The notes beneath the pieces were generated by a model. It was given only the letters and a program-made list of their open reading frames with translations. It did no database searches and had not been told where the DNA came from. Both the position numbers and the translations under genes were made by a program. This document shows, piece by piece, positions 8,373 through 16,468 of a stretch of DNA of 64,000 nucleotides. The stretch is taken from the NCBI RefSeq assembly GCF_039905635.1, contig NZ_CP157000.1, positions 4,030,001-4,094,000 on the forward strand. Direction: 5' to 3'. Source of the stretch: Microbacterium sp. ProA8 (lineage in GTDB: Bacteria; Actinomycetota; Actinomycetes; Actinomycetales; Microbacteriaceae). Every line of letters begins with the position of its first letter. Position 1 is the first letter of the stretch.

Positions 8373-9083
8373 TCAGTTCTCCTCACGGATGCCGCGGGCC
8401 GCGGCATCCGCTGTCTCCGATGCATCGGTCAGTTCCAGTCCGGTGAGCTCTGCGAGAAGCTCGACGGTGTTGTCGCCGAACGCCTCGCGGACGGCGAACC
8501 CGTCGGGGGTGACGTCGAAGACGGCGTGGTCGGTGTAGACGCGAGTGACGCACTCGACGCCGGTGAGCGGGTACGTGCACGCCTCGACGAGCTTGGACTC
8601 CCCGCTCTTGGTGAGGAGGTCGGTCATGACGTAGACGTTCTTGGCGCCGATGGCGAGGTCCATGGCGCCGCCGACGGCGGGGATCGCGCCGGGCGCGCCG
8701 GTCGACCAGTTCGCGAGGTCGCCCGCCTGCGACACCTGGAAGGCGCCGAGCACGCACACGTCGAGGTGGCCGCCGCGCATCATGCCGAACGAGTCGGCGT
8801 GATGGAAGTACGCGGATCCGGCGAGCGCGGTGACCGGCTGCTTGCCGGCGTTGATGAGGTCGGGGTCGACCTCGCCGACGGCCGGCGACGGCCCCATGCC
8901 GAGCATCCCATTCTCGGTGTGCAGGATGATCTCCTGGTCCTGCGGCAGGTAGTCGGCGACGAGCGTCGGCGCCCCGATGCCGAGGTTGACGTACGAGCCC
9001 TCGGGGATGTCCTGCGCGATGCGCGCCGCGAGCTGCTGGCGCGTGATCCGCGTGGCGGACGTCGTGAATTCTGCGGCGCTCAC
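8373..9083 (-). CDS. pcaJ: 3-oxoadipate CoA-transferase, beta subunit
   Basis: This 236-residue protein starts at a GTG that overlaps the pcaI stop (GTGA). The family's catalytic Glu lies in LHTENGMLGMGP, and the N-terminal glycine loop is NLGIGAPTLVADYL. With PcaI it transfers CoA from succinyl-CoA to 3-oxoadipate. The C-terminal tail holds a 23-bp palindrome (8387-8409) that encodes part of the residues after SETADAAARG. Confidence 0.92.
   Translation of the reverse strand: MSAAEFTTSATRITRQQLAARIAQDIPEGSYVNLGIGAPTLVADYLPQDQEIILHTENGMLGMGPSPAVGEVDPDLINAGKQPVTALAGSAYFHHADSFGMMRGGHLDVCVLGAFQVSQAGDLANWSTGAPGAIPAVGGAMDLAIGAKNVYVMTDLLTKSGESKLVEACTYPLTGVECVTRVYTDHAVFDVTPDGFAVREAFGDNTVELLAELTGLELTDASETADAAARGIREEN
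8387..8409. repeat. 23-bp palindrome with GGATGCCGCGG arms, copy 1
   Basis: Eleven-bp arms (GGATGCCGCGG and its complement) surround a single G. The sequence lies inside the 3' end of pcaJ. An identical 23-bp copy is intergenic at 30080-30102. Confidence 0.85.
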
Positions 9084-9850
9084 TGGTCGCCCTCCGCTCC
9101 GGTCGCTGAGCCTGTCGACGCGTCCGCGAGGAGGCGCCCTTCGATGTCCACGCCGCCGACGAACGCGCCGTCGCGCAGCCACGCCCGCTCCCCCACGGCG
9201 ACCACGCGGTCGACGAAGATGCCCGGGGTGACCACGGTCTCGGGATCGAGCGACCCGAGCGGCACGATCTCGTCGACCTGCACGATCGTGGTGGACGCGG
9301 CGGCGGCCATGATCGGACCGAAGTTGCGCGCCGTCTCGCGGTAGATGAGGTTGCCCCAGCGGTCACCGCGGTACGCGCTCACCAGCGCGACATCCGCCTT
9401 GATCGGATACTCGAGGGCGTACGTTCGCCCGTCGATCTCGCGGAGCTCCTTGCCCTCGGCCAGCTGCGTGCCGACGCCGGTCGGCGAGAAGAACGCGCCG
9501 ATGCCCGCGCCCGCGGCGCGGATGCGCTCGGCGAGGTTGCCCTGCGGCACCAGCTCGAGCTCGATCTCACCGGCGCGGTACAAGCCGTCGAACACCCACG
9601 AGTCGTGCTGGCGCGGAAACGAGCACACGATCTTTCGCACGCGCTTCTTGGCGAGGAGGGCGGCCAGCCCCGTATCGCCGTTGCCCGCGTTGTTGTTGAT
9701 GATCGTGAGGTCGCCGGCGCCCTGGGCGATAAGGGCGTCGATCAGCTCCACGGGCTGCCCCGCTCGCCCGAACCCGCCGATCATGATGGTCGCTCCGTCA
9801 CGGATGCCGGCCACGGCGTCCTCGACGGAGCCCACGGTCTTGTCGATCAT
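9080..9850 (-). CDS. pcaI: 3-oxoadipate CoA-transferase, alpha subunit
   Basis: This 256-residue protein begins at the ATG at 9850 with AAGGGG upstream. The glycine motif MIGGFGRAGQPVELI and the NNNAGNGDTGLAALL and GTQLAEGKE segments are typical of the CoA-transferase alpha subunit. It is the first gene of pcaI-J-F-IclR. The last residues ([12 protein letters not shown]) are encoded by the repeat family that has CTGAGCCTGTCGA cores, suggesting the repeat invaded the 3' end. Confidence 0.92.
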   Translation of the reverse strand: MIDKTVGSVEDAVAGIRDGATIMIGGFGRAGQPVELIDALIAQGAGDLTIINNNAGNGDTGLAALLAKKRVRKIVCSFPRQHDSWVFDGLYRAGEIELELVPQGNLAERIRAAGAGIGAFFSPTGVGTQLAEGKELREIDGRTYALEYPIKADVALVSAYRGDRWGNLIYRETARNFGPIMAAAASTTIVQVDEIVPLGSLDPETVVTPGIFVDRVVAVGERAWLRDGAFVGGVDIEGRLLADASTGSATGAEGDQ

Positions 9851-9862
9851 GCGATCCCCTTG

Positions 9863-9879
9863 TGTTCGCTCTGCGAACA
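9863..9879. promoter_or_regulatory. Candidate IclR operator upstream of pcaI
   Basis: A perfect palindrome of 7-bp arms TGTTCGC and GCGAACA with a TCT centre lies 13 bp ahead of the pcaI ATG. A GTTCG-type half-site matches what is known of PcaR/PcaU operators. Its position fits repression or control by the IclR gene at the end of the same operon. Confidence 0.6.
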
Positions 9880-9954
9880 GTCGTCCGTTCTGCGGCCAGT
9901 CTAGCGCACGACGCTCGGCTGCGGCATCCGTCCGGGTGCGCGACAAAAGCCGCA

Positions 9955-9987
9955 GGAGGCCGCACCCGGGGTTCGGGTGCGGCCTCC
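9955..9987 (-). terminator. Strong hairpin after the secreted esterase gene
   Basis: Perfect 13-bp arms GGAGGCCGCACCC and complement flank a 7-nt loop. It lies 24 bp beyond the stop of the minus-strand hydrolase, between it and the pcaI promoter. No T-tract is present, which is common for actinobacterial terminators. Confidence 0.75.
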
Positions 9988-10010
9988 CGCAAGGCGCGAT
10001 GCGGCCTGGG

Positions 10011-11378
10011 TCAGCGGCGTTCGCGGTCGCCGAGGAACTCGCCGGGCTTCGTCTGCACGAAGGCCGATCCGCTCTCGTCCAGCGACGCGGCCAGGCTGTT
10101 CATGAGCTCGGCCGACTGGCCGCCCCAGTGCCCGGTCTCGACGCGGTCCATGAGCGTCTCGATACCGGCCGCGATCTCCGCCGGCGTGAAGTTGCAGTGT
10201 CCGACGTGGTCGACGAAGTACTGACGGAGGAGGTTCCGGTCGCCTGCCGCGCGGACGTCCTCGGCGTACTCCTCCTCGACCTGCACGGGGGCGAGCACGT
10301 CGTCGAGGGTGTGGAGCGACAGCACGGGCATCTCGAGGTCGCCGGTCAGGCCCGACGACGCGCGGAGCGTCTCGACCGATCCCGGGTCCGCGACGACGTC
10401 GGCGGTCTGCGTCAGCGTCGCGAGGTCGGCGTTCAGGTCCAGGCCGGCCTGCCGGTACAGCTCTGCGACGAGTGCGCGGTCGGCCGACTGCGCGAAGAGC
10501 TTCTGGTAGTCGACGCCGACGTTCCACGTCGCGTTGCCGCCGGCGGTCGACTCGATGTCGAACCGCCCCGGGGTGACGAAGCCGATCGTGCCGATGAGCT
10601 GAGAGAAGAGCGCCTGCTGTGCCACGGCGGGATCGGTGGGTGCGTCTGCCGCGAGAACGCCGTCCGACAGGTGGAACAGGGCGGCGGCGAGGGCGACGCG
10701 CGCACGCCCCTCGGGCGTCTGCTGGCCGGCCTGCACCGCTGAGCTCAGTGCCGACGACGCCGCGAAGGCCTCGGGAAGCGTGGCGTAGCCCTCGATGTCG
10801 ATGTCCTGCGCGGGCGCCAGCAGCTGGTCGATCGCGTGCGCGCCGTCGAGCTGGTAGTTGTTCAGGTCGACCCCGCCTTCCATGAGTCCGCACGTGGGCA
10901 TGGCGCCCTCGACGACGTCTCCTGCGGATTCGGCGATCCTGCCTGTGACGAGGCCGCCCATCGAGGTGCCGTACGCGAGGATGTGCTCGGGGTCGAGCCC
11001 GGTCTGGTCCAGCATCGCGTCGAGCGACTGCAGCTGGTCGTCGACCGCCGTGGGAACCGCCCAGCCGCTCGCGGCGTACGACGAGCCGACGAGCGCGTAG
11101 CCCTGCTCGAGCAGCAGTGCCTTCGTCGCCTCATTGGGAGCGACGGATGCCGGATTCCCGGGTACGAACGAAGGCCGGTAGCCGTGGCTGTAGAGCAGCA
11201 CGGTGCCGTTCCAGTCGGCGGGCACCGAGGCGAGCCAGGTCGTGCCGGTGGGGAGCGAACCGGAGTAATCGCCCGGAGTGGCTGCGACGGCGGCGGGGGC
11301 GACGAGACCGGCCGAGAGCAGCGCGCCGGCGGCGACCGCTGCGACTCCGAGGATGCGCGTGCGAACGTGCGGGGACAT
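10011..11378 (-). CDS. Secreted alpha/beta-hydrolase (esterase-like)
   Basis: This 455-residue protein has an N-terminal Sec signal peptide (about residues 1-33, ending AAVAA). The nucleophile elbow GTSMGG is at about residues 138-143, and the likely catalytic His lies in VDHVGHCNF; an Asp in LHTLDDVLAP is a candidate acid. The family is a group of exported actinobacterial hydrolases without firm substrates. Among aromatic-acid genes, a role in releasing hydroxycinnamates from plant esters is plausible but only inferred. Its promoter overlaps a MarR-like site and a MarR gene lies upstream. Confidence 0.82.
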   Translation of the reverse strand: MSPHVRTRILGVAAVAAGALLSAGLVAPAAVAATPGDYSGSLPTGTTWLASVPADWNGTVLLYSHGYRPSFVPGNPASVAPNEATKALLLEQGYALVGSSYAASGWAVPTAVDDQLQSLDAMLDQTGLDPEHILAYGTSMGGLVTGRIAESAGDVVEGAMPTCGLMEGGVDLNNYQLDGAHAIDQLLAPAQDIDIEGYATLPEAFAASSALSSAVQAGQQTPEGRARVALAAALFHLSDGVLAADAPTDPAVAQQALFSQLIGTIGFVTPGRFDIESTAGGNATWNVGVDYQKLFAQSADRALVAELYRQAGLDLNADLATLTQTADVVADPGSVETLRASSGLTGDLEMPVLSLHTLDDVLAPVQVEEEYAEDVRAAGDRNLLRQYFVDHVGHCNFTPAEIAAGIETLMDRVETGHWGGQSAELMNSLAASLDESGSAFVQTKPGEFLGDRERR

Positions 11379-11441
11379 GGGGTGGTCCTTCCGTTGTCAT
11401 CATCGACAGGGGCCCCGACGTCGGCGACGGAGCTAGGACCA

Positions 11442-11469
11442 ATTATCAAGTTTCCTGATGATCAGTCAA
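11442..11469 (-). promoter_or_regulatory. Promoter of the secreted esterase, with MarR-like site
   Basis: Minus-strand -35 TTGACT (11469-11464) and -10 GATAAT (11447-11442) are separated by 16 bp. The spacer contains an imperfect inverted repeat (TGATCATCAGG facing ACTTGATAAT) that could be bound by the MarR protein encoded at 11480-11926. Confidence 0.6.
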
Positions 11470-11479
11470 TGGACAGATC

Positions 11480-11926
11480 TCAGTCGGTGAGAGGCGGCGA
11501 TTTCTCCAGCGCCCGCCGCGCGTCTTGCAGCCATCTGCCGAGGGCCGAGCGCTCGACCGACGACAGCCCCGCGAACGCCTCGGCCTCGATGCGGTCGACG
11601 TCGTCGCGGCATGCCGCGAGCAGCGCGGTGCCGGCCCGGGTGAGCGAGATCGTCATGCGGCGGCGGTTGTCGGCGTCGCGCGCACGCTCGATCAGTCCGG
11701 CCTCGGCCAGGGCCCGCACGATCCCCTCCATCGCCTGCGCCGACACGAAGGCATGGCGGGCGAGCTGAGCGGAGCTCATACCGGGATGCTGCTCCAGCAC
11801 GGTGAGCGCCGTGTACTGGGTGACCGTGATGCCATGGGGTCGCACGACCGCGTCGAGGCGCCCGCGGACCGCCAGTTCGACCTGCTTCACCTGATAGAGG
11901 ATGCGGGGCGCGTGCTCGGCCGTCAT
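11480..11926 (-). CDS. MarR-family transcriptional regulator
   Basis: This 148-residue protein begins at the ATG at 11926. The MarR winged helix is visible: TVTQYTALTVLEQHPGMSSAQLARHAFVSAQAMEGIVRAL, then a wing with RARDADNRRRMTISLT. It lies 142 bp after pcaC and 101 bp ahead of the secreted esterase, both on the same strand. It probably controls the esterase, whose promoter contains an inverted repeat. Confidence 0.88.
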   Translation of the reverse strand: MTAEHAPRILYQVKQVELAVRGRLDAVVRPHGITVTQYTALTVLEQHPGMSSAQLARHAFVSAQAMEGIVRALAEAGLIERARDADNRRRMTISLTRAGTALLAACRDDVDRIEAEAFAGLSSVERSALGRWLQDARRALEKSPPLTD

Positions 11927-12068
11927 GCGGTCCCCGGGTCCGTCATGCGATGAAGCATAGAGGCTCCCACACGGGATCGACGTCCGGCGCGGTGCCGCGG
12001 CATCCGTTCGCCGGTCACGAAAGGTGCCTTCATGCCGGGCGCGGCGGCATGACGTGACCCGCGAACGG

Positions 12069-12470
12069 TCAGGCGGGCTCGGCGAAGACCTCGCTCGCGA
12101 TGCGGAACGCCGTGTTCGCCGCCGGGACACCGGAGTACACGGCCGACTGCAGGATGATCTCGCGGATCTCGTCGACGGTCAGGCCGTTGCGCAGCCCCGC
12201 GCGCAGATGCATCGCGAGCTCTTCGTGGTGTCCGTGCGCGATCAGTGACGTGATCACCGCGACCGACCGCGACCGCCGATCGAGCCCCGGTCGCGACCAG
12301 ACGTCGCCCCACGCGACGCGGGTGATGAAGTCCTGGAAGTCGGCGGTGAGCTCGGTGGTGCCGGCGATGGCCCGGTCGACGTGCGCGTCCGACAGCACCT
12401 CGCGCCGCACTGTCATCCCCTGGTCGTAGCGCTCCTCGTCGGTGAGGCCCTCCCCCTCGGGGCGGCTCAT
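12069..12470 (-). CDS. pcaC: 4-carboxymuconolactone decarboxylase
   Basis: This 133-residue protein is of standard PcaC length. The motif RSRSVAVITSLIAHGHHEELAMHLRAGLRNGLTVDEI is the core of the AhpD-like CMD fold, with the His pair in HGHHEEL. It decarboxylates 4-carboxymuconolactone to 3-oxoadipate enol-lactone. It overlaps the pcaD stop by 4 bp (ATGA) and is last in pcaH-G-B-D-C. Confidence 0.95.
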   Translation of the reverse strand: MSRPEGEGLTDEERYDQGMTVRREVLSDAHVDRAIAGTTELTADFQDFITRVAWGDVWSRPGLDRRSRSVAVITSLIAHGHHEELAMHLRAGLRNGLTVDEIREIILQSAVYSGVPAANTAFRIASEVFAEPA

Positions 12471-13369
12471 GCGGCACGCTCCCGGGCGACGGCGTCGAAG
12501 AACGCGCGCAGCGCCGCGGCGGTCGCCGCCGGGTCGTCCGCAGGAGGCAGGTGCGCGGCATCCGGAATCCCGATCGCCTCACCCCGCTGCACGCCGTCGG
12601 CGATCTCGCGAGCGGATGCCTCGGGCGTGACGCCGTCGTGATCGCCCCACACCGCGAGCACCGGGGTGGCGATCTCGCCGAGCCGGTCGCGCACGTCGAA
12701 GGCGGCGAGCGCCTCGCAGCACAGGGCGTAGCTCTCGTCGTCGGTGTTCTGCAGGACGTGCAGCATGCGCCCGGTCAGGTCGGGGTCGCGCGCGATGGTG
12801 TCCGGCGCGAACCAGCGCTGCGCCGAGCCGACGACGAGGCTCGACGTGCTCTGCGCCCGCACCTGGGCGGCGCGGTCGTGCCAGCCCTGCGGTGCGCCGA
12901 TCGCCGCGCCGGAGCACAGGATGGCTGCCGCGCCGATCCGGTCGCCGTGGCGCAGCAGCAGCTCGAGGCCGACGCAGCCGCCGAGGGACACGCCGGCGTA
13001 GAGGAACGGCCCGTCGATCGCCGCAGCGACGGCCTCGGCGAGGTCCGCCATCGTGAACGGCTCCGTCGCCGCCGGCGCCGTGCCGTGGCCCGGCAGGTTC
13101 CACGCGACGACGCGATAGTGCTCGGCGAGCGTCGGGATCACGCGCTCCCACAGCATCGTCGAGGTGCCGAGCGACGGGCCGAGCACGAGCGTCGGCGCGT
13201 CGGCGGCTGCGCCGGTTCCGGCGCCCGCGCTGATTCCGGTGTCCGCATCGTGTCGGACGCCTGCGCCGGTTCCGGCGCCCGAGCCGGTTCCGGCGGCGGC
13301 GCCACTCCCGGTCCCTGAGCTTGTCGAAGGGCCGACGGGCGCGCTGACCGCGATGGGGGGAAGGGTCAC
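12467..13369 (-). CDS. pcaD: 3-oxoadipate enol-lactonase with a low-complexity N-terminal insert
   Basis: This 300-residue alpha/beta-hydrolase has its nucleophile elbow in YAGVSLGGCVG, the acid in AVWGDHDGVTP and the His in IPDAAHLPP. It hydrolyses 3-oxoadipate enol-lactone to 3-oxoadipate. Residues about 14-58 are an unusual Gly/Ala/Thr/Ser-rich stretch (STSSGTGSGAAAGTG and similar). It is encoded by a repeat with CTGAGCTTGTCGAAGG followed by GGTTCCGGCGCC-type repeats, and lies between the start and the first conserved strand. It overlaps pcaB and pcaC by 4 bp each. Confidence 0.93.
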   Translation of the reverse strand: MTLPPIAVSAPVGPSTSSGTGSGAAAGTGSGAGTGAGVRHDADTGISAGAGTGAAADAPTLVLGPSLGTSTMLWERVIPTLAEHYRVVAWNLPGHGTAPAATEPFTMADLAEAVAAAIDGPFLYAGVSLGGCVGLELLLRHGDRIGAAAILCSGAAIGAPQGWHDRAAQVRAQSTSSLVVGSAQRWFAPDTIARDPDLTGRMLHVLQNTDDESYALCCEALAAFDVRDRLGEIATPVLAVWGDHDGVTPEASAREIADGVQRGEAIGIPDAAHLPPADDPAATAAALRAFFDAVARERAA

Positions 13370-14877
13370 GGGTTCTCCTCCTGGTCCGAGAGCGGCGTTC
13401 GGGGCGCGTCGTGCCCGCTTGGGGCGTGCGCCGCGCGCCCCGAACGCACGTCGTGCGCCCCGAACCGGGGTCCGGCGTCGAAGCCCGACCGGCCGGAAGG
13501 CCTGACGGCGTCGTCGACGAGCGCTCCAGCGAGGCCGGTGTAGTTCGCAGGGTCGAGCAGGTCGGCGACGAACGCCTCGGGCGTCGCGCCGCGCTCATCG
13601 GCGAGCGTGGCGACCTCGGGCGTGCCGGCGAGCGTCGACGCGAGGTCGCTGCCCGCGGCCGCCTCCGACACCAGCCGCGTCACGCGCTGCGCGCCGAGCG
13701 CCGGGCCGAGCACGAGCGAGAGCCGCTCCGCCACGATGAGTCCGCGCGTCGCGGCCAGGTTGCGGGCCACCGCGTCGGTGTCGACGTGCAGGTCGGCCAC
13801 GAGCGCAGCGGCGTTCGCCGTCGCACCCAGCGCCAGCCGCAGGAGCTCCCTGAGCGTCGGCCACTCCGCGTGCCAGGCGCCGTCGGGCCGCTCGTCGGCG
13901 GCGAGCGCCGAGGCGAGGTGCAGCGTCGCGCCGAGCTGGGGTGCACGCAGCGCGGCCGAGCGGATGAGCACGGATGCCGCGGGGTTGCGCTTCTGCGGCA
14001 TCGCCGACGACCCGCCGCCCGAGCCCTCGGCGAGCTCGCCGATCTCGGTGCGGCTGAGAGTGGCGACATCCCCGGCGATCTTGCCGACCGCATCGATCGC
14101 CTGCACGAGCGCGTCGCCGAGCTCGGTGACGGGCCAGCGCGTCGTGTGCCACGGCGCGTCGGGGGCCGCGAGTCCGAGCTCGCGCGCGAATGCGGCGGGA
14201 AGGTCGGCCGCCACGTCGGGCCCGGCGATCTCGGCGAACGACGCCAGCGTTCCCGCCGCCCCGCCCAGCTGCGCCGGAAGCCGGTGCTCGACCGCTTCGA
14301 CGCGCTCCTTGGCACGCGCGACGCCCCGCAGCCACCCTGCGGCGCGCAGGCCCACGGTCGTCGGCACCGCGTGCTGCGTGAGCGTGCGAGCGGCCGCCAC
14401 CTCGTCGCGCCGGGAACGCGCCAGCGAGCGCAGTGAAATCTCGGTGTGCGCCAGCGCCGCGATGATCCTGCTGGTCGCCGTCCGTGCGATGAGCATCGCC
14501 GCCGTGTCGACGATGTCCTGGCTCGTCGCGCCGCGGTGCACCCAGCCGCGGGCGTCGTCCGACACCCGCTCCTTGAGCTGCGCGACCAGGGGGATGACGG
14601 GATTCCCGCCGGACACGGATGCCGCAGCCAGCGCCGTCGGATCCACGCCGTGCTCGCGGCATCCGCGCAGGGCGCCCTGCCAGCCGAACTCCGTCTCGAT
14701 CTCGTCCACCGCGTCCGCCGGCGCGATGCCGACCTCGCGATACGCCCGGGCCAGCGCGACCTCGGCGGTGACCAAGGCGTCGAGGTACGCGGCATCCGTC
14801 ACCGTCTCGTCGTGACCCACGGTCACCGGCGAGAGCAGGCCCTCATCGAGTGGGGGCCGGTCACGGTCAGAAGGCAA
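13366..14877 (-). CDS. pcaB: 3-carboxy-cis,cis-muconate cycloisomerase
   Basis: This 503-residue protein belongs to the fumarase/aspartase superfamily. The signature GSSAMPQKRNP is present, with GATSQDIVDTA supplying another active-site segment. I start it at the TTG at 14877, which overlaps the pcaG stop and has AAGGAG about 10 nt upstream; no in-frame ATG exists before the conserved N-terminus (DEGLLSPVTVG). The C-terminal 45 residues after AGALVDDAV are non-conserved. They are encoded by GCGCCCCGAA-type repeats like those of the 16469-16975 block. Confidence 0.92.
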   Translation of the reverse strand: MPSDRDRPPLDEGLLSPVTVGHDETVTDAAYLDALVTAEVALARAYREVGIAPADAVDEIETEFGWQGALRGCREHGVDPTALAAASVSGGNPVIPLVAQLKERVSDDARGWVHRGATSQDIVDTAAMLIARTATSRIIAALAHTEISLRSLARSRRDEVAAARTLTQHAVPTTVGLRAAGWLRGVARAKERVEAVEHRLPAQLGGAAGTLASFAEIAGPDVAADLPAAFARELGLAAPDAPWHTTRWPVTELGDALVQAIDAVGKIAGDVATLSRTEIGELAEGSGGGSSAMPQKRNPAASVLIRSAALRAPQLGATLHLASALAADERPDGAWHAEWPTLRELLRLALGATANAAALVADLHVDTDAVARNLAATRGLIVAERLSLVLGPALGAQRVTRLVSEAAAGSDLASTLAGTPEVATLADERGATPEAFVADLLDPANYTGLAGALVDDAVRPSGRSGFDAGPRFGAHDVRSGRAAHAPSGHDAPRTPLSDQEENP

Positions 14878-15445
14878 GGAACACGGTCTCCTTCTCGCCC
14901 TGCAGGTGGATGTCGTGGTGCAGGTTGCCACCGGGCAGGCGCGTCGCGATGAGCGTAGCGCGCTCGTCTGCGTCGAGCGAGGACAGCAGCGGATCGGCGG
15001 CGAGGAGCTCCTCGTGCTCGGGCAGGTAGACGCGGGTCACGAGCTTGTCGGGCAGGCCCCGGGCGAAGACGACCACCGAGTAGAACGGCGCGCCGCCGTC
15101 GACCGGACCGGGGTTGCGGGTCCAGAACTCGTAGCGGCCGACATCCGTCGTCGCGGCGCGGCCGAAGCCGGTGAACGAGTGGTCGTCGCGGCGGAGCGCG
15201 CCGTGCGCGCGCGGGATCTCGCCGTTCTCGTCGGCGCTCCAGATCTCGACGACGGCGTCGGGGATCGGCGCACCGCCGCCGTCGAACACCGTGCCGCCGA
15301 GCACGATCGCGCCGGGGCTGTGCGGGAAGACGACCTCGTGCTTCTTCGGATAGTCCAGGCCGAAGGCGAAGAACGGGCCCACCGTCTGCCCGCCGGTGGC
15401 CTCGTGGGTCTTCGGGCCCAGGTCGCGCTTGGTGCGGGTCGACAT
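14867..15445 (-). CDS. pcaG: Protocatechuate 3,4-dioxygenase, alpha subunit
   Basis: This 192-residue protein has the intradiol dioxygenase fold: QTVGPFFAFGL near the N-terminus, PDAVVEIWSADENGEI, and FYSVVVFARGLPDKLVTRVYLPE. It lacks the iron-ligand His pair, as expected for the alpha subunit. The ATG shares its A with the pcaH stop (TGATG), so the two subunits are translationally coupled. Confidence 0.95.
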   Translation of the reverse strand: MSTRTKRDLGPKTHEATGGQTVGPFFAFGLDYPKKHEVVFPHSPGAIVLGGTVFDGGGAPIPDAVVEIWSADENGEIPRAHGALRRDDHSFTGFGRAATTDVGRYEFWTRNPGPVDGGAPFYSVVVFARGLPDKLVTRVYLPEHEELLAADPLLSSLDADERATLIATRLPGGNLHHDIHLQGEKETVFLAF

Positions 15446-16347
15446 CAGTGCTCTCCTTCTTCGGGCTCGAACCAGGTCGCGTCGGGGCCGTCGACGACGA
15501 TGTCGAAGCGGTAGCCCATCGAGAACTCCGGAACCGACAGGTCGTGGTCGTACAGGCCGATGAGCCGGTCGCGGTCCTTCTGCCGCCAGATGGTGTTGTA
15601 GATCGGGTCGAGCGGGAACAGCGGATCGCCCGGGAAGTACATCTGCGTCACGAGGCGCTGCGTGAACCCGGAGCCGAAGATCGAGAAGTGGATGTGCGCC
15701 GGACGCCACGCGTTCACGTGGTTCTTCCACGGGTAGGCGCCGGGCTTGATCGTCGTGAACTTGTAGAACCCGTCGTCGTCGGTGACGGTGCGGCCGGCCC
15801 CGGTGAAGTTCGGGTCGAGGGGCGCCGGATGCTGGTCGCGCTGGTGGATGTAGCGGCCCGCGGCGTTCGCCTGCCAGATCTCGACGAGCTGGTTGCGGAC
15901 GGGCCGGCCCCACGAGTCGAGCACGCGGCCCTCGACCGTCATCCGCTCGCCCTGGGGCTCGCCGATGTGCTGCAGCGTCAAGTCGGACTCGATCGCGGCG
16001 ACGTCGCGCTGGCCGAAGGCCGGCGACCACAGCTCGATGGTCTCGGGGTCGACGAGCTTCGGGTTCTTCGTCGGGTGGCGCAGCAGGGTCGAGCGGTACG
16101 GCGGGAAGTCGTGGAGGCTCATGTTGAGCCTGTCTCCCGCCTCCTCCCGGCGCGCGGCGGCGGCGTGGTAGTCGACGATCTCCTGCGTGATCTCGCGCTG
16201 CGTCAGCTGGTCGGGCGAGGCCAGCAGCGACTCCGGCGCTGCCGCGTCAACGCTTGCGCCGGCGGGCGGTGCTGCGGCGTGCTGCTCGAGCACCACCGAT
16301 GACGAGAACGCCTCCTCGCCCCGGGGATCGGGCTGGGTCGCGGTCAT
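15445..16347 (-). CDS. pcaH: Protocatechuate 3,4-dioxygenase, beta subunit
   Basis: This 300-residue catalytic subunit has the non-haem Fe(III) ligands in view: Tyr in AAGRYIHQRD, Tyr in GAYPWKNH and two His in WRPAHIHF. It cleaves protocatechuate between the hydroxyls to 3-carboxy-cis,cis-muconate. An Ala/Ser-rich N-terminal extension of about 45 residues precedes the conserved part. The ATG at 16347 has a strong GAAGGAG. It is the first gene of pcaH-G-B-D-C, with a palindromic operator 65 bp upstream. Confidence 0.96.
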   Translation of the reverse strand: MTATQPDPRGEEAFSSSVVLEQHAAAPPAGASVDAAAPESLLASPDQLTQREITQEIVDYHAAAARREEAGDRLNMSLHDFPPYRSTLLRHPTKNPKLVDPETIELWSPAFGQRDVAAIESDLTLQHIGEPQGERMTVEGRVLDSWGRPVRNQLVEIWQANAAGRYIHQRDQHPAPLDPNFTGAGRTVTDDDGFYKFTTIKPGAYPWKNHVNAWRPAHIHFSIFGSGFTQRLVTQMYFPGDPLFPLDPIYNTIWRQKDRDRLIGLYDHDLSVPEFSMGYRFDIVVDGPDATWFEPEEGEH

Positions 16348-16411
16348 TGAGGTCTCCTTCGACGACTCGGGTGGTCCCAGGTTCGCACCGGCCCGCCGGG
16401 TCCGCGTCGTA

Positions 16412-16432
16412 GATTCCCACTCAGTGGGAATC
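16412..16432. promoter_or_regulatory. Perfect 21-bp palindrome upstream of pcaH (candidate IclR operator)
   Basis: Ten-bp arms GATTCCCACT and AGTGGGAATC surround a single C, 65 bp ahead of the pcaH ATG. The GGGAATC half recurs upstream of pobA (19141-19147) and the MFS gene at 20653 (20605-20611). IclR regulators encoded at 17051 and 18145 are the likely binders. Confidence 0.7.
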
Positions 16433-16468
16433 ACGGATGCCTCGGCCGTCGACATCCGTCCCCCACCG

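Noticed and set aside
13164..13505. Pro/Ala-rich plus-strand frame over the pcaD 5' end
   Set aside because: It is the antisense reading of the low-complexity repeats in PcaD.
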